In this document: piece by piece, positions 11,215-24,171 of the stretch
Numbering within the stretch: the first letter of the stretch is position 1
Layout: each line of letters starts with the position of its first letter
DNA from: Dipteris shenzhenensis
Lineage: Eukaryota; Polypodiophyta; Polypodiopsida; Gleicheniales
Reading direction: 5' to 3' (one strand)
NCBI GenBank assembly: GCA_047967505.1
Contig: CM106541.1
DNA: 64,000 nucleotides
Notes under the pieces: generated by a model
Told to the model about the DNA's origin: nothing
Database searches by the model: none
Seen by the model: only the letters and a program-made list of their open reading frames with translations
Made by a program: the position numbers and the translations under genes

Positions 11215-14200
11215 ATGAGGATTCTAAAAGTCACTGATGATGGTATGGTTGATAACATAACATCCTTATGTGATCCCTACTATGAGGTAGGCAAGAATAT
11301 GAGATGGAGCATACAATTTTTAAACATGAGAAAGAGGCACGTGGTTTTCAATGATAAAGACAACGTATACTACAATATCAAAGGACCTAAAAAGCGTGCC
11401 CATGTGCCAGGCTCTATCACTTCAAATGTGGATGATTTCAATATACTCAATTATAGAAGTGACATCTTATCTGGAGTGGATGAGTTCATTGGTTCCGAGA
11501 AACTTAATGATTTTAGAAGCAAAGCCTTATCTAGGGTGGATGAATTCCTGCACAGTGAGAAGGGCAAAGGTTTCAATAGCGATGTCTTGTCAAGTGTGGA
11601 TGAGTTCATGCATATTAACAAACCTGGTGTCAATCAAGGTTGTGGATTTGTGAAAGCCATGCAAGATGTCCCAATGAGTGATGTTCTCTCAGGAGTGGAA
11701 GAGTTTCAAGGTTCTCAATACTCTTGTAGAATATTGAATTCATTGAATGGTCCTAAGAGTATGTTAAAAACGAGGATGAGATCAACAGAGGATTATTCAG
11801 TATTTAACTTTGATTGTGATATGGACAAGGATGCAATGACCAATCATGGATGCTTGGTTACAAACAAATGTGAGGAGAAGAAGTGCATAAATACAAATAA
11901 CAACGTGCACGAGGAACGAAAACGGTCATACATATGCATGAAGAGAAAGCGAATCCAGGCAGATCCACAAAAGCAACCAAAGAGGAAGAGAGTAATGAAG
12001 GAGGAGAACATGTTAAATGCATTGGGATATCTATGTTGCAAGCGAAGATGTATGCGCTTCATTGATCTTGCAGACATCAGGGAATGTAGAGGACACGTGT
12101 GGCAAAGAAGAGGAAGCGAAAGAAATGAATACCTTCTCACAAGTCTCTCTTGCTTTCTTCAGAATGGTAATAAAAGGCTAAGTTCAAGACAAAAGGTAAA
12201 ACCTCTCATAAATGGAAAAAGGATTTGCAATAAGGCATATCACAATATTACTGGATTATCCCATGGTACATATTGGGATTTAGTCACCAAGGCAAAGGGC
12301 GGCAAAAAATTTAGCATTCACGGTAATAGAGGAAGGTCCAAATCAAGAATCTCAACTGTCAGGGCAGGAACAATTTTGCAAGACTTCATACATGAAAATG
12401 CTTTGCCTCAAGCCCATATATCTACCAAACTCCCTAACGGTAACGCGATCACTGAAATGCACCTTCCGATGGGCTTGACAAAGCTCAAAGTATTTGACTC
12501 TATTGCAGAAAAGCAAAGGCAAAGAGGGGATGCCATAGCTTCTTCTCATACTTTGTATACTCTTTGGAAGAAGAACTTTGGATATGTTAAAATCCCAAGG
12601 AGGCAAAAAATGTCAAAGTGCAATGTCTGTGATGATTTAAAGCGAGCGATTGAGAGTGCAACATGTCCAAATCAAAGGGAGTTATACAAAAAAAACCGAA
12701 AATCTCATCATGACCTTATTCGACATTCCAGACAAAAATATGCATTTTGGAAGGAGCAAGCTATTTCGCATCCTGATGACTACATGTGCCTTATTGTAGA
12801 TGGCATGGATCAGAATACAACAACATTGCCTCGTTTTGTTGCCACTCCACCTAAATTACAAGGAAAGCACTTTCTAAAGACACATCTATGTGGAGTGTTA
12901 GCTCGGGGGGGTCACTATGTATAACCCCTCTATATCACGTGCGTTCAAGGCCTATATTTAAATTCCCTTATCTGTAAAAAATTTCATTAATAAAATGTAC
13001 CCCTTTTCTATACAAATCTGTAAATTTTTTCCAAAACTAATTTAAATAGTCCCTTATGTATATTTATTTCTGTAAATTTTAGAAATAAAAAAAATCCTTC
13101 TGTTGAACTCACGTGATAGGGTTACATATGATGAGTGACCCCCCCGAGAGTGTTAGTGCATGGAATTAAGTTCTTTGCAGATATATGGATTGATTCCTTG
13201 CATCTACATGATAGCAATCAAGTTGTAACATCTATTATGAAGGCAATTCGCAATGTACATGCAGAAAAAGGTCGCCTGCCACCGACTTTGAGAATACAAG
13301 CTGATAATTGTTGGTGAGAAAATAAGAATGTACTCATGTTTGCATTCTGCTCCATGCTAGTTGGAAATCTTCAATGAGGTCGAATGTGGATTTTTGTATG
13401 TTGGGCATACACATGAGGATATCGATCAGGTTTTTAGCACAATCTCAAGGGAGCTTAAATGCAAGGATGTGGAGACAATAGATGACTTGGTAAGAAGATG
13501 TGGCAGGCAAGTTGGTGGTCATAAGGAAAGTACAGTATGTGAGAGGCTCGAAAGAATGTATGATTGGAAGAGCTTCATTCTACCTTTCATACAAACGGGT
13601 GGTGATGCATTGACAGGTCATACCAATCCACACTACTTTCGTTTTTTTTTAAAAGATAAAAAACCCGTAATGCAATGGCAACAGTATTCTCATGATACAA
13701 AATGGGAACCTGAAGAACCTTACAGTCTCTTAACTTCAATTCCCAGCAAGGAAAGGTATCCAACATGGGCTCCTATACAAGAATTTAATGAGAGGTCTAA
13801 TTGTGAAATAGATGGATTAAAAGCATTTATTACATACAAAGAGGAAATGCTCCGGAGATATCCTGATTCGAAGCGTACTTGGAGAGAACACACTACCACT
13901 ATAATTAACAAGACACGAAATTTAATAAAGGACCTTGAGAGAATGCGAGGCTCGAAGGATGTCAAGGAAGAATGCAATATGTTTTGGCCAAATGTTCATA
14001 ACGATTTGTGCCCAGCTCCAGTCTTTGAAAATGAATTTGTATCATTACTCCCACGTCCATATTGTGGACCAAAGAAGAGAGAGTTTATGCCACAAGTAGA
14101 TATAGAGGTCGATTGTTTTGTTGTGGTTCGGTCATCGGATGATGAATATGAGAATGTGAAGTTTTGGGTTGCAAAAGTAGTTGATGTGCAAAGAGATGAC

Positions 14201-14518
14201 CAAGGGAGAGCTACAACATTTACAGCGGTATGGTATGAGCCAAAGGGCAGGAAGGAGAATATGGATAACAACACATTATATACTAATTGTATAATGAAGG
14301 AGTGGGTCCCAAATGATGAAGCGGTCTCTCAAGTTTCGACGGAGACAATCATAGTGTCTTGGCATTCAAGGGCAAAGAAATCAAAGAAGCACATGGGATA
14401 TGAGGTAGAAGAAAAAATAAAAATACCACAGCAAACTATTTTGCATATGCACGAATTTTTAAGGATGCTCGCCATGGAGGAAGTAGAAGGAGATAGCGCA
14501 AATGAAGAATGTCCATGA
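11215..14518 (+). pseudogene. DUF7869-type protein with N-terminal repeats, interrupted by a MITE
   Basis: Segment 1 (11215-12901) has four imperfect repeats with core S[DK]xLSxV[DE]EF (about residues 83-165), a basic nuclear-localisation-like KRKRIQADPQKQPKRKR, and the DUF7869 family features KCNVCDDLK and IVDGMDQNTTTLPRF. A MITE then interrupts; removing it rejoins GVL to VHGIKFF in frame. Segment 2 contains QADNCW, then TGA at 13316 in place of a likely Arg before ENKN, a frameshift near 13359, and segment 3 (13361-14518) begins with EIFNEVECGFLYVGHTHEDI. The C-terminus has a BAH/Tudor-like stretch (FWVAKVVDVQ, FTAVWYEPKG). The acidic residues in DGMDQ, QADNC and GHTHEDIDQ are spaced like a DDE/D catalytic triad, so a transposase or domesticated transposase is possible; function is not established. 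Confidence 0.75.
12902..13148. mobile_element. 247-bp MITE with 8-bp target duplication inside the DUF7869 gene
   Basis: Left end CTCGGGGGGGTCACT and right end AGTGACCCCCCCGAG-type sequence form imperfect inverted repeats of about 45 bases that also share ATCACGTG and GTTCAA blocks. AGTGTTAG occurs immediately outside both ends (12894-12901 and 13149-13156). The interior is AT-rich with no coding potential. An 8-bp duplication suggests a hAT-type mobiliser, though Mutator-like elements (8-11 bp) cannot be excluded. Taking out the element and one duplication restores the host reading frame. Confidence 0.88.
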
Positions 14519-15334
14519 TTAAAGCTTTGTATTGAAGTCCATTGAAGGATTTTATTTGGGTACTAGGCAAGGAGCCAATCCAAGACAATTGTAATCAGAG
14601 TCATCACCTCCTATGTTAAATGAGAGTCAAAATATGCACTGGATGTCACCCAAGGGTCAAGGCTTGCCAAGACAATAGGGAGTTAATGCAGATGGCACCT
14701 GGCAAGGGACTATCACATTGAGCAATAAGACAATTGGGAGTCAATGCACCCAAGGGGCAAGGGTTGGCAAGATAACTTGTGGGAGTTAATGCAGATGGCA
14801 CGTGTATTTTGCACTGGATGTCACCCAAGGGTCAAGGCTTGGCAAGACAATAGGGAGTTAATGCAGATGGCACCTGGCAAGGGAGCATTGAGCAATAAGA
14901 CAATGGGGAGTCAATGCACCCAAGGGGCAAGGCTTGGCAAGACAAGTGGGAGTCAAATTATGCAGATGGCACCTGGCAAGGGACTGTCGTGACATTGAGC
15001 AATAAGACAATGGGGAGTCAAATTATGCAGATGGCATGAATTGAGGCTCTTTAAGAGCAACAATTTAAATTGTAAACATATGTTCAATCTATATCATTTT
15101 GGATATAAAGACTCTAGCTAAGAGCAACGTCTCTCAATGTAATCATATAAAGAAAGCTATAATTGCTATTATACCTCTTTGGTTCAATACAAAACTTGGG
15201 TCTTATGGCATCATGTCTTCTTTCTATTTATTAAAAGTTTTGCTAAATTTTGTGCATATTGCCGAGTGACAATGTTATTTTCATGAAATATTTAAGTCTC
15301 CTTTCATGGATTTATAAATTTATCACGTCAACGA
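14519..15334. repeat. Minisatellite downstream of the DUF7869 gene, then non-coding DNA
   Basis: From about 14630 to 15035 a compound tandem repeat uses the words CACCCAAGGGTCAAGGCTTG, GGGAGTTAATGCAGATGGCA, CCTGGCAAGGGA and CATTGAGCAATAAGACAAT. They recur in the same order at about 14640, 14745, 14820, 14915 and 15000, with slightly varied unit lengths. The flanks (14519-14630 and 15036-15334) show no feature. Confidence 0.8.
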
Positions 15335-15694
15335 AAAATGTCAAGGAAAAATATTAAAAATAATTAAATTAACAAATAACTTAGATATAGCTAGAATTTC
15401 TAATATAGGATTATTTCAAATTCTTACATGTTGGTGCAAAAGTATAGATTGAAAAAATAATATTTTTATGTGAATATGATAGTGCCACAAAGTGAACTTT
15501 TGATTTGGGAAGGAAAAACGTCAAGGAAAAATATTAAAAATTATTAAATTAACAAATAACTTAGATATAGCTAGAATTTCTAATATAGGATTATTTCAAA
15601 TTCTTGCATGTTGGTGCAAAAGTATAGATTGAAAAAACAATATTTTTATGTGAATATGATAGTGCCACAAAGTGAACTTTTGATTTGGGAAGAA
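15335..15694. repeat. Near-identical 180-bp tandem duplication
   Basis: TCAAGGAAAAATATTAAAAA begins at 15341 and again at 15521, and the two 180-base units differ at only a few positions, so the duplication is recent. The word TTTGATTTGGGAAGGAT recurs twice more just downstream (to about 15760). No coding sequence is evident. Confidence 0.85.
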
Positions 15695-17221
15695 TATTTT
15701 CAGGAAGTAAAATTTTGATTTGGGAAGGATATTTTCACAAAATAAAGTTTTCATTTGGGAAGGATTTTTGGGCTTCGTCCAAAAACAACACAAAAAGTCC
15801 AAAATTAATGAAATAGGTGTTCATTTATAGAGATCATCCTACAAACATTGCTTTTAATCCTTAAAAAATTCATTGCTTTCTCATTTTACATCCAACAACA
15901 CTTGATTAAACACTATATTAGGAGGCAGTGCCTACGCGCACTTGTGCACTCTTGTTTTCACTTGTAAAAAATATTTGCTCAGGCAGTTTAGTTATATTTT
16001 AGCTTAAAAACCTGCAAATTCTCAACAAAAACCTTCAAAATTTTGAAACCCCAATTTATTGAGAAAATGGTATGTTGGAAATAGGTGTTAATCAATTTCT
16101 TCAACTTTTAAATCCCCATTTCTTACTAATCCCTCTGCTTATCTCATTAAATGTTTCTAATCTTCCACTCATAGTGCCAAAAGGATGCCAATTACTGACT
16201 AAATTGAATCCTGTGTGTTGTCTTAGGGTCCTTATAAGCATGTTCTCTTTAGACCTCCAAACTAGGATATATTGATAGAAAAATGTTAGCGCCTAAAAGT
16301 ATGAAAAGTTATTCCTATTATAAAAAATGCATGCATTTACTTTTTGACCAAAAGTCAAGGATTAAATTTAATTGACCTCATCCACCTTGTATATAACAAG
16401 CTAAACTTAGATGACCTTGATAAATAATACCCCCAATATTCTTTATTTTTTCATTCTTTAATTCAACATTGTTTAGTTATAATAATCACCCTTTTCTAAG
16501 GATAGTAAATGAGCTATCTTTAGAGTTAGAATTATAGCCTTTCAAGCACTCATTTTCTTGTAGCCTCTCTAGTCCTTATATTATCTATGATGTACATCAT
16601 CACCATCTTTATTTCTATAGAAAGGGACTTCTTTTGGGTCTTACAACTTACAAGATCATAATGCAAAGATTTTTGGGATCCATAAACCATAATCATTGAT
16701 CATATATTGTCAAAACAAACTTATTTGAATGACACAGTATATGATTTAGGGATTAGTATTTAGGCTTTTACTCCTATTTTTCCTTACTTTTCTTGTGAAA
16801 TAGGCTAAAAAAGACTTGTAATCAATGACGTTTTTCTCAAGATAGGTATTCTCATTTTGAGGTTTCTACATGGGTGGAAACTTCTTTGTATAGCAAAGAT
16901 AATGTTACTTTTTGAAGTCCTTGAATTGGTCGAATGTGAGGGTTTTATTATCCTTTTTTGGTTCTATCCAATTGGTGAACCATGATAAGTATGCTTAGAG
17001 TGTGATGAATTGTAAAGGTAAATTTAAAGTAATATATTCCTCAAGAATAGTTGTAAGTCATGCAGGTCAACATTTGCTGGGGTGTAGCCAATTGAGAAAC
17101 TATTTTCACGGCCATTTTGGGGCTGTGACGCGATGCGCTTCTTGGTGGATATTTGAATTTTGCACGGATCCGTGCTCTCGCCAAAAATTTTCCCGACGTC
17201 ATGAAGGCGCATTGGCGTAAA
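15695..17221. other. Non-coding AT-rich DNA, no supported gene
   Basis: Only short open frames in AT-rich sequence; none shows a recognisable domain or codon-bias signal. The locally GC-richer patch around 17040-17215 (CTTCTTGGTGGATATTTG and neighbours) may be the edge of an old repeat, but no partner copy is visible in the window. Confidence 0.5.
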
Positions 17222-17785
17222 AATGAGATGCAATCTTATCATGGTCAATAGCATAGCACTCAACACATGGCAATATATGCATTTACTCATGAGCACATAG
17301 ACTATTGCTTTGCCTCTGGCCTAACTACATCACACAGCCTTTGCCTTGCCATGTTTTCTTGCGCAGCTTTGCCATTTGTCATTGTGCAACACAATCTTTT
17401 GTTGCGCTAACCACTGTGCTAGTTCGAGCACAACCACGTTAGCCTGACTATAGCACAAAACTTTTGCCTTGCCACATCATGAAAGCACGTTAGTGCAATA
17501 ATGAGACACAATCTTATCATGGTCAATAGCACAGAGCTCAAAACATGGCAATATATGCATTTACTCATGAGCACATAGATTGTTGCTTTGCCTCTGGCCT
17601 CACTACATCACACAGCCTTTGCCTTGCCATGTTTGCTTGCATAGCTTCACCATATATCATTGTGCAACACAATCTTTTGTTGCACTGACCACCGTGCTAG
17701 TTCGAGCACAACCACGTTGGCTTGACTACAGCACAAAACTTTTGCCTTGCCTCGTGTCATTGCACAACTTCACCATCTATCGCTG
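17222..17785. repeat. Diverged tandem duplication, about 277-bp unit
   Basis: The ordered words CAATCTTATCATGGTCAATA, GCAATATATGCATTTACTCA, TTGCTTTGCCTCTGGCCT, TTTGCCTTGCCATGTTT and CTAGTTCGAGCACAACCACG appear from 17222 and again from about 17499. A partial third iteration continues to about 17885 (ACCACCGTG motifs). No reading frame is conserved between units. Confidence 0.75.
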
Positions 17786-19590
17786 TGAAGCATAATCTTT
17801 TGATGTGTTGACCACCGTGGTGATTCAAGTAATGATATTGGCATGGAGAGACCACCACGTTGGCATGAAGACCACCATGGCATGTCAATATCTAAAGGGA
17901 CCCCTCAAGGTCCATATTCACAACTACCCCATTGGATGTTAATGGAGTTATTTTAGTTCTAAACCAAGGAAAATAGTATGATTTTGGAGATATTATAATT
18001 GTATTACTCCTTGTGCAACAATTTCTCAACCACTACACATGTTCTTGGAGCTATTTTAGTTCCAAGCTAAGGAAAATGTAGACATTTGTAATTTAGTATA
18101 GTTTCCTTACAACCACCGTGCTGGTTATTGGAACCATTTTCCCTATAGTAATAATAGTTTTTTCAACAATTTCTTGTGCAACGATCCCTATGGTTGCACT
18201 AAAATGTAAACGAGGGCAAAAATATATCATTTGTTCTTCTTTACATATTTGTGCTATTAACATACGTGATACCAGTACATATGCTAATAATATATGATAA
18301 TTGGCACATATGCTCATAATAGACATGCTAATTAACATATATTACAATAATAGATATGTTGTAAGTGCAAATAAAATACTTGCTATTAATAGATGTGCTA
18401 ATAGATGTGTTAACATATGTGCTAACAGATGGTGTCTTAATGGATATGGTACCACGTATGCTAACATATGTTGTGCTAATAAAAATATGCATATAAGACC
18501 AAATTCGCTAATGGAAGGTGTGTTAATAGCACACTTGCTAACAACACACATTCACTAACTAACATGCTAAAAATATGTTGACACAATTGGGGTAAAATCA
18601 TAGATGTGCTCAAAACACAGCTATGTTGAATTTGAGGTCTATTAGCAACCTTGAGACATTCAACCTTACAGCATGCTTGTTACTAGATAGCTCTTGCTAA
18701 TAGTTGTTGCTAAAGATTGTAGTCCAATAGGAGCCTTTCTGGTATCATTGTCCCTAAACATCCCATTCATCGTCTTCATAACATCATCAATTACATAGTT
18801 GCAATAAGAATCCTTGCATGCTGATCCTATGGTTCAAGTTGTGGCAAAGCACATAACATGGTAGCTATGCTTGTATGGCAAGCATACAAACATCATGGCA
18901 TTCTTATACTCAAGGGTCATCCCACAACCTATGCTTATGTGTATATGTTTATATTCTCAAGCATATATACTAATGTAATCATGATTATATGCAAATGATT
19001 TAATTTATTCCAACATGGAATTTAAATCTTACTTCATTCATTTATGGGTGGGAAAATCTTATCCTAATGCAGATGAAGATGGTACTTTATCAAAGAAGGA
19101 GGTATGTGTTTAAGAAACATTGGAATCCTTTAGCAAGAAGGATGAAGTGGAAGAAGCCCTCTTGGGTCGGAATGTTAAAGACTACAGAAGCCTTTGGAGA
19201 CAAAAATTCTACAATCAAAACCAAATATAACCTTTCTCGCCAATCCAACACTTATTTTTTAGAGGATAAAATATTTATTCAAAAGTTTAGTTGTTACAAC
19301 TAGAAATTAGTTCATGATGATGACGTGGAATAAGATCTCTTGGTCACAACAAAAAAAGGCTCAACATATTCCCCATGAGAACACCCTTTCTACAAATAAA
19401 AAAGTCTTTGAGCTTTCACCAACAACACCTCATATTATCCATATAATCAATGATCATTCTCATTGTTTATCTATTACCCAAGCAAAGTCCTTAGTAAAAG
19501 AATGTGCCCATCTACATTTCAATTGCAACAAAGGACGGCTATTCTTTGATGGCTATAAAGTAATGTGGGGCCACAATGTGGGACCATACA
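17786..19590. other. Non-coding DNA with ATATGTGCTAA-like low-complexity block and weak gag-like remnant
   Basis: 18270-18590 is a degenerate low-complexity stretch of CATATGCTAA/ATAGATGTGCTAA words. 19060-19560 has fragments of open frame (for example RLFFDGYKVMWG, and an ALLGRNVKDYRS string) that loosely recall plant retrotransposon gag-pol spacer proteins, but too weakly to assign. Nothing else is supported up to the CACTA end at 19591. Confidence 0.4.
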
Positions 19591-19860
19591 CACTACTACA
19601 CATGGGCCCTATTTCGATGCTTAAGCACCGGCATTTAGTGTGCACCGGGTGCTAATCGTCGGTAACCAAAGTAGGATTTGTTAAGTGTCGCTATATAGCA
19701 ATTTTAGACAAGTGTCGCTATATAGCAATGTTTAAAGAACATCACTATATAGCGACACTTATTAGACTTTTGAATGGTCGATATATAGTGAGAGTGAGAT
19801 AGTTTCCTATAGCGATATTTTATAGAGAGTGTTTTTTCCCATACCGACCTTAAAAGATAG
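19591..19860. repeat. Transposase-side terminus of copy B
   Basis: TIR CACTACTACACATGGGCC followed by GTGCTAATCGTCGGTA and three or four decayed GTCGCTATATAGCGAC units (19685-19765, several with one or two changes). The outer flank is ACA; the matching duplication cannot be tested because the opposite end is lost. Confidence 0.85.
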
Positions 19861-22800
19861 TTTTTCCCAATGATAATTTTTTTTTCCTTTTCATACATGT
19901 TTGATCCTTTGAGAGAATAAAAGTACAAGAGCATGTACATCAAGCCTTTGAAGCTCATATATTCATGTCCAAGTTTGAGATGAATGAAGAGCATTTACAT
20001 CAACGGCTGAGCCAAGTCTAACGTGCCAAACAAGTCTATCTCTAACTCTATGCTGAGTTGATCTCCTATATCATCATCGTACTCTAACATCGTACGTTCC
20101 CTTAAGACTTAATCATCTTCTTCAATAAAGTGTGGTGATTCTTGATGATCGTCATCTTCTTCCTCAATATCGTGATCTCCATCTTCCTCCTGTACAATGT
20201 CATTATGTGCATCTTCCTCTTGGCTCATATTGTGATCTTCATCTTCTTCGCTAGATCCATCTGGATCAATTGGATCTAGAATTGGTAGTGGCATCTCCAT
20301 ATCCACATCTCTATCTTCAAAAATTTGTTTACTTTGTGGTATAACTTGGATCACATACCACCATCTTGGATCAGAATGATCCACATGAAAAACCACCTAT
20401 ATTGAAGATGGGTGCCAAATGCCATCAATTACATATATGAAATTATGCTTAAGTACATGTATCAATGGATCTTTAAAAACGAAAGCTTTAATTAATTAAA
20501 TCATTAGTATGCACCTGCTCATAATGCTCGAGAAGAACAAAAGTATCACTTTTATCAGTCCAAAGTTTGGTGGAGTCTATTGCAAAGAAACTGGTATTGT
20601 CTTTTCTCATTGTTGCATGGGGACCATTGTAAATAGTTCTAAACAATTTTACATCAAGAATGAAAATACTAATTAATGCGATCATTATCCTTGTTATGCC
20701 AAGCTTGTGGCATATCGGGATCCGTGGATGCAAGAAACTCCGTGATATATACTAATGACTCTCGCACAAGCCATCCCTCTACCATGCTTGCTTCTTGTCT
20801 TGCTCTTTGTCTTACAAATCCCTTCAAAGTTTTCATAAACCGCTCGAGAAAAAACATCCACCGACTATGAACGGTACCTGCAATGGCCACCTCATCAACT
20901 ATGTGCACAAGCAAGTGGACTTGAGTTGTCATAATGCTCGAGGGAAAGTGCTTCTCAAGCAAGCATACGGATTTGATGGATTCCACCCTAGCATTCTCAA
21001 TGCTCGATATGGAGATCTCTTTTTAAGATATCCACCTGTTTCACATGCCCATGTAAGATATTTTCAGCTTAAATTGAAGAAAATGCAATCAATGCAATTT
21101 GATAGTAAGCATACCTCACAATACCACTGATCTTGAATATAGCATTTCTAATATCTTCTTTTAAGCACCCTTTTATTGTAATTGGGAGGATGAACTATCA
21201 AAGCAACAAAGAAGTCATGTCAATAATATAACATAATCATAATTACACTAATGCTTCACGATTATTGATACACTAATCCTATAGCTTAGAATACTTGTAA
21301 GACCTTGTGCCAATCATGGGACTTGAGCCCACTAAGCTTATTTTCATTTAAAAATGCTCCTTTCAAGCAACGCATGTACCCTATGGGTGTTTGAAAAGAG
21401 GCAATGTCTGCCTTGACCGCTGCTGCCTCCTCTCTCGTGGAGAGGATCCACGTTGCTTTCGGGAGGACAACTTTTCCCGAAGCATGCACTTGGGGACACA
21501 AACGAGACATCTTATTCATAGCATGCAAATCTTTTCACACTCCTGTCGAGTCTTTGGAACCAACCAAGTGTGCCCAAATAGTAGCCCCCACATTCTTGAA
21601 GATATGCATGGGATCCAAGAGATGATTGATTTGTAACTGACCCCAATAAGGAAGCTCGTGAATGATCGATAGCCTCTTCATACCACGAGGAGGTTCATCT
21701 CCATTCACCCTCCAAGCCTGAATCCGTCACTTGCCTTCAAATACGGTGATGGTGGATTAAGCTGACCTCCACGTGCAAGATGGTCTAGCGGAAGGTATCA
21801 AGCATGACTTCATAAACATTTTTCCTGATATTTTAGAGTATCGTGCAAGCGATTTCAAACCCGGTCCACAAACAGGACAAGCATGGTACCCACTTGTAAC
21901 AAGTCCTGCATGCGTGCATGAATGTGTTAGTATAAGACATGCATGCGAAAGAGAGTCATAAAAGCATAATCCTATATTATACATGTAAAGACACAACGAC
22001 GTACGCACTCTCCATATCTTGGGTAGTCATGCATGGTCCACATCAAGATACCCCTGACCAAAATATCATTGGTATGTCTAGGAGATCTGGAAATATCAAA
22101 GACTTGCACTCCTCTCCATAAGATCTGTAACTCCTCTATCAAAGGTGCCATGTACATGCCAATATTTTTGGCCGTGTACTTCCTTGGCACAAGTAGTGCA
22201 AGCATGAGGTGTCCCTTCTTTATTGTTAGCCATGGTGGGATATTGTAATTCACCAAGACTATGGGTCATGTCGACCAAGATGTTGAGCATAACCCGAAAG
22301 GATTCACGCCATCCATGGCGAGACAAAGATGTAAGTTACGTGGCTCCCTCGCAAAGTCTGACCAGTGATTGTCTATGTGCTTCCAAGCTGCATAATCTAT
22401 GGGAATCCTCAATGTGTCATTAGTGGACCAATGAGACGCATCCCAACTCATCAACTCCGCTATGGATTTGCATCACAATATGTGTTGTATGCTTGCAATG
22501 ATGAAAAAGTGTCTCAAGACCTTTACTGGTATGTGCTCACCCTACAAGTCATCTCTATATTGTTGTTCCCTACACATTGGACAACTAGCCAAATTTCCAT
22601 GCTCACAACGAAAGAGAATACAGTCATTAAGGCATGCATGGATGGTATCATAATCCATATCCACTGTTGTTAGCATCTTCTTCACTTCATCACTTGAAGC
22701 GGGCATGGTATTTGGTGCAGGCAACATCTTTTGGAGCAACCTATCACAATTCAAACATACATAGGCTTCGAATAATGATGATTCTCAAACATTCATGATG

Positions 22801-23281
22801 ATTCTCAAAACAAACAATATCCAAATATTGAGTCAAATTAATGTGGGAGCTAACCTCATTAAGGCCAAGACACTTGTATCCGACCACCCATACTTTTCTT
22901 GCAAATTCAAGATTAAGAGACAAGCCCATAGTTTAGACATCCTAGCACCCTCGTACAACTGTGTTGATTGCAACTATCACATATTGACCTTAGACTCTGA
23001 CATCACGTGTACATGTGATGTAGTGCCCCTAAAAATAGAATCCATCATGTCCACCATACCCTCCTCATCAACTGGCACATCCCAGAGACTATAGTCTTGC
23101 TCAAAGTGTGAAGGTATATGTGCACCCTTGCCACCACCCTCATCCTGTCCTAAGATTTTGTGTAATCCATCACCATGTGCAACACCAACGATGAGTAGTG
23201 GTTCGGGCTCCTCCCCATACATCCACAAGTGGCGCATGACAATTTGACATTGATGTCGTACTTCTCGCTTGCAATGAGTGC

Positions 23282-24171
23282 CCCTCTCCCTTAGCTGAAG
23301 CATAATAGATGATCATAGGGCCATCGACGGTAGTCTCCAATGACCTGCATCTATCCAACTAAACGTTTGATTCATCCAAGATAGGTAATGATCCACATGA
23401 AGCATTTGTGTGGAGAGAACTGGCTGCAAACTCTGCTAGGATAATGTCGTATGGATTTGTCTTTGTTGCATTTAGAAATAGCAAGCTTCCTCTCAAGTAG
23501 CAGGCCTTCTTGTGTTATTTGCAGTGACTATTTGGATGCATGACACTCCAAAAATCTAAGGAAAGTGGTTTATGAAGGTTAATACATGATAAGAGGGAAA
23601 GAAGAGGATGATGAGAAGAGGGAGAATAGAAAAGAGTGAAAGAAGAAGGTGATAAGAAGAGGGAGAAGAGGTGTTTTAGATCGCCCTACTTCTTCTTCTA
23701 TTGCCTCAACTTCAAGTATACTCAAGGGCTACACTTGTTCTATTATTCCATCAACTTCATGAGTTATAGCATCTACCTTGATACTAAACAGATTGTAGAG
23801 TCAGCTCTTCGAGATGTGCCGGGGGGACATTGAGATGGTGAACCATTACACCATTAAGTTTACCTAGGTGTCCCGCTACTGCCTATCCCACCAGATAGCA
23901 GCTAGTGCTTACCCCAATCCTACTTTGGTCCCCACTAAGTCCTCGCATAAATACAACATGACACAGAATTTGGCTGTTACCTGTTTCAGCACGAGCAGAT
24001 CCAGTAGATGAAAGATGACTATTTGAATGGTAAACAGAGGATGGTAAACAGAGGAGAGGTATGCCTCCTCATCTAATGGCACTTCAACAAGCCTAGTAGA
24101 ATTAAGCAATGTATGGTCTAAATCAAGTACAAGATAAAGTTTTTTCTTTGAGAGAACTTTCTCAAGCTCAT
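23282..24171 (-). other. Foreign (captured) DNA segment inside transposase exon 1 of copy B
   Basis: In copy A the zinc-finger coding sequence reads TATTGTCATTGC then ACTCATTGCAAGCG without a break. In copy B these two halves are separated by about 890 bases. The short word GGAGAGG lies near both junctions. The segment begins (minus strand) with a phosphatase-like exon ending at a CAG/GTAACA donor (23979-23981). The rest, about 23282-23970, has no transposon homology in the window. A plus-strand open stretch at about 23675-23830 (FFFYCLNFKYTQGLHLFYY), continued in another frame by VNHYTIKF, looks coding-like but I do not recognise it. Confidence 0.7.

Noticed and set aside
13313-13360. A 47-base GT..AG intron in the DUF7869 gene that would remove the TGA
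   Set aside because: Too short for a plant intron, and the interval encodes the family-conserved ENKN residues, so a nonsense mutation plus frameshift is more likely.
16072-16275. 67-codon hydrophobic open frame
   Set aside because: Isolated in AT-rich non-coding DNA, no domain, no splice context, no second copy.
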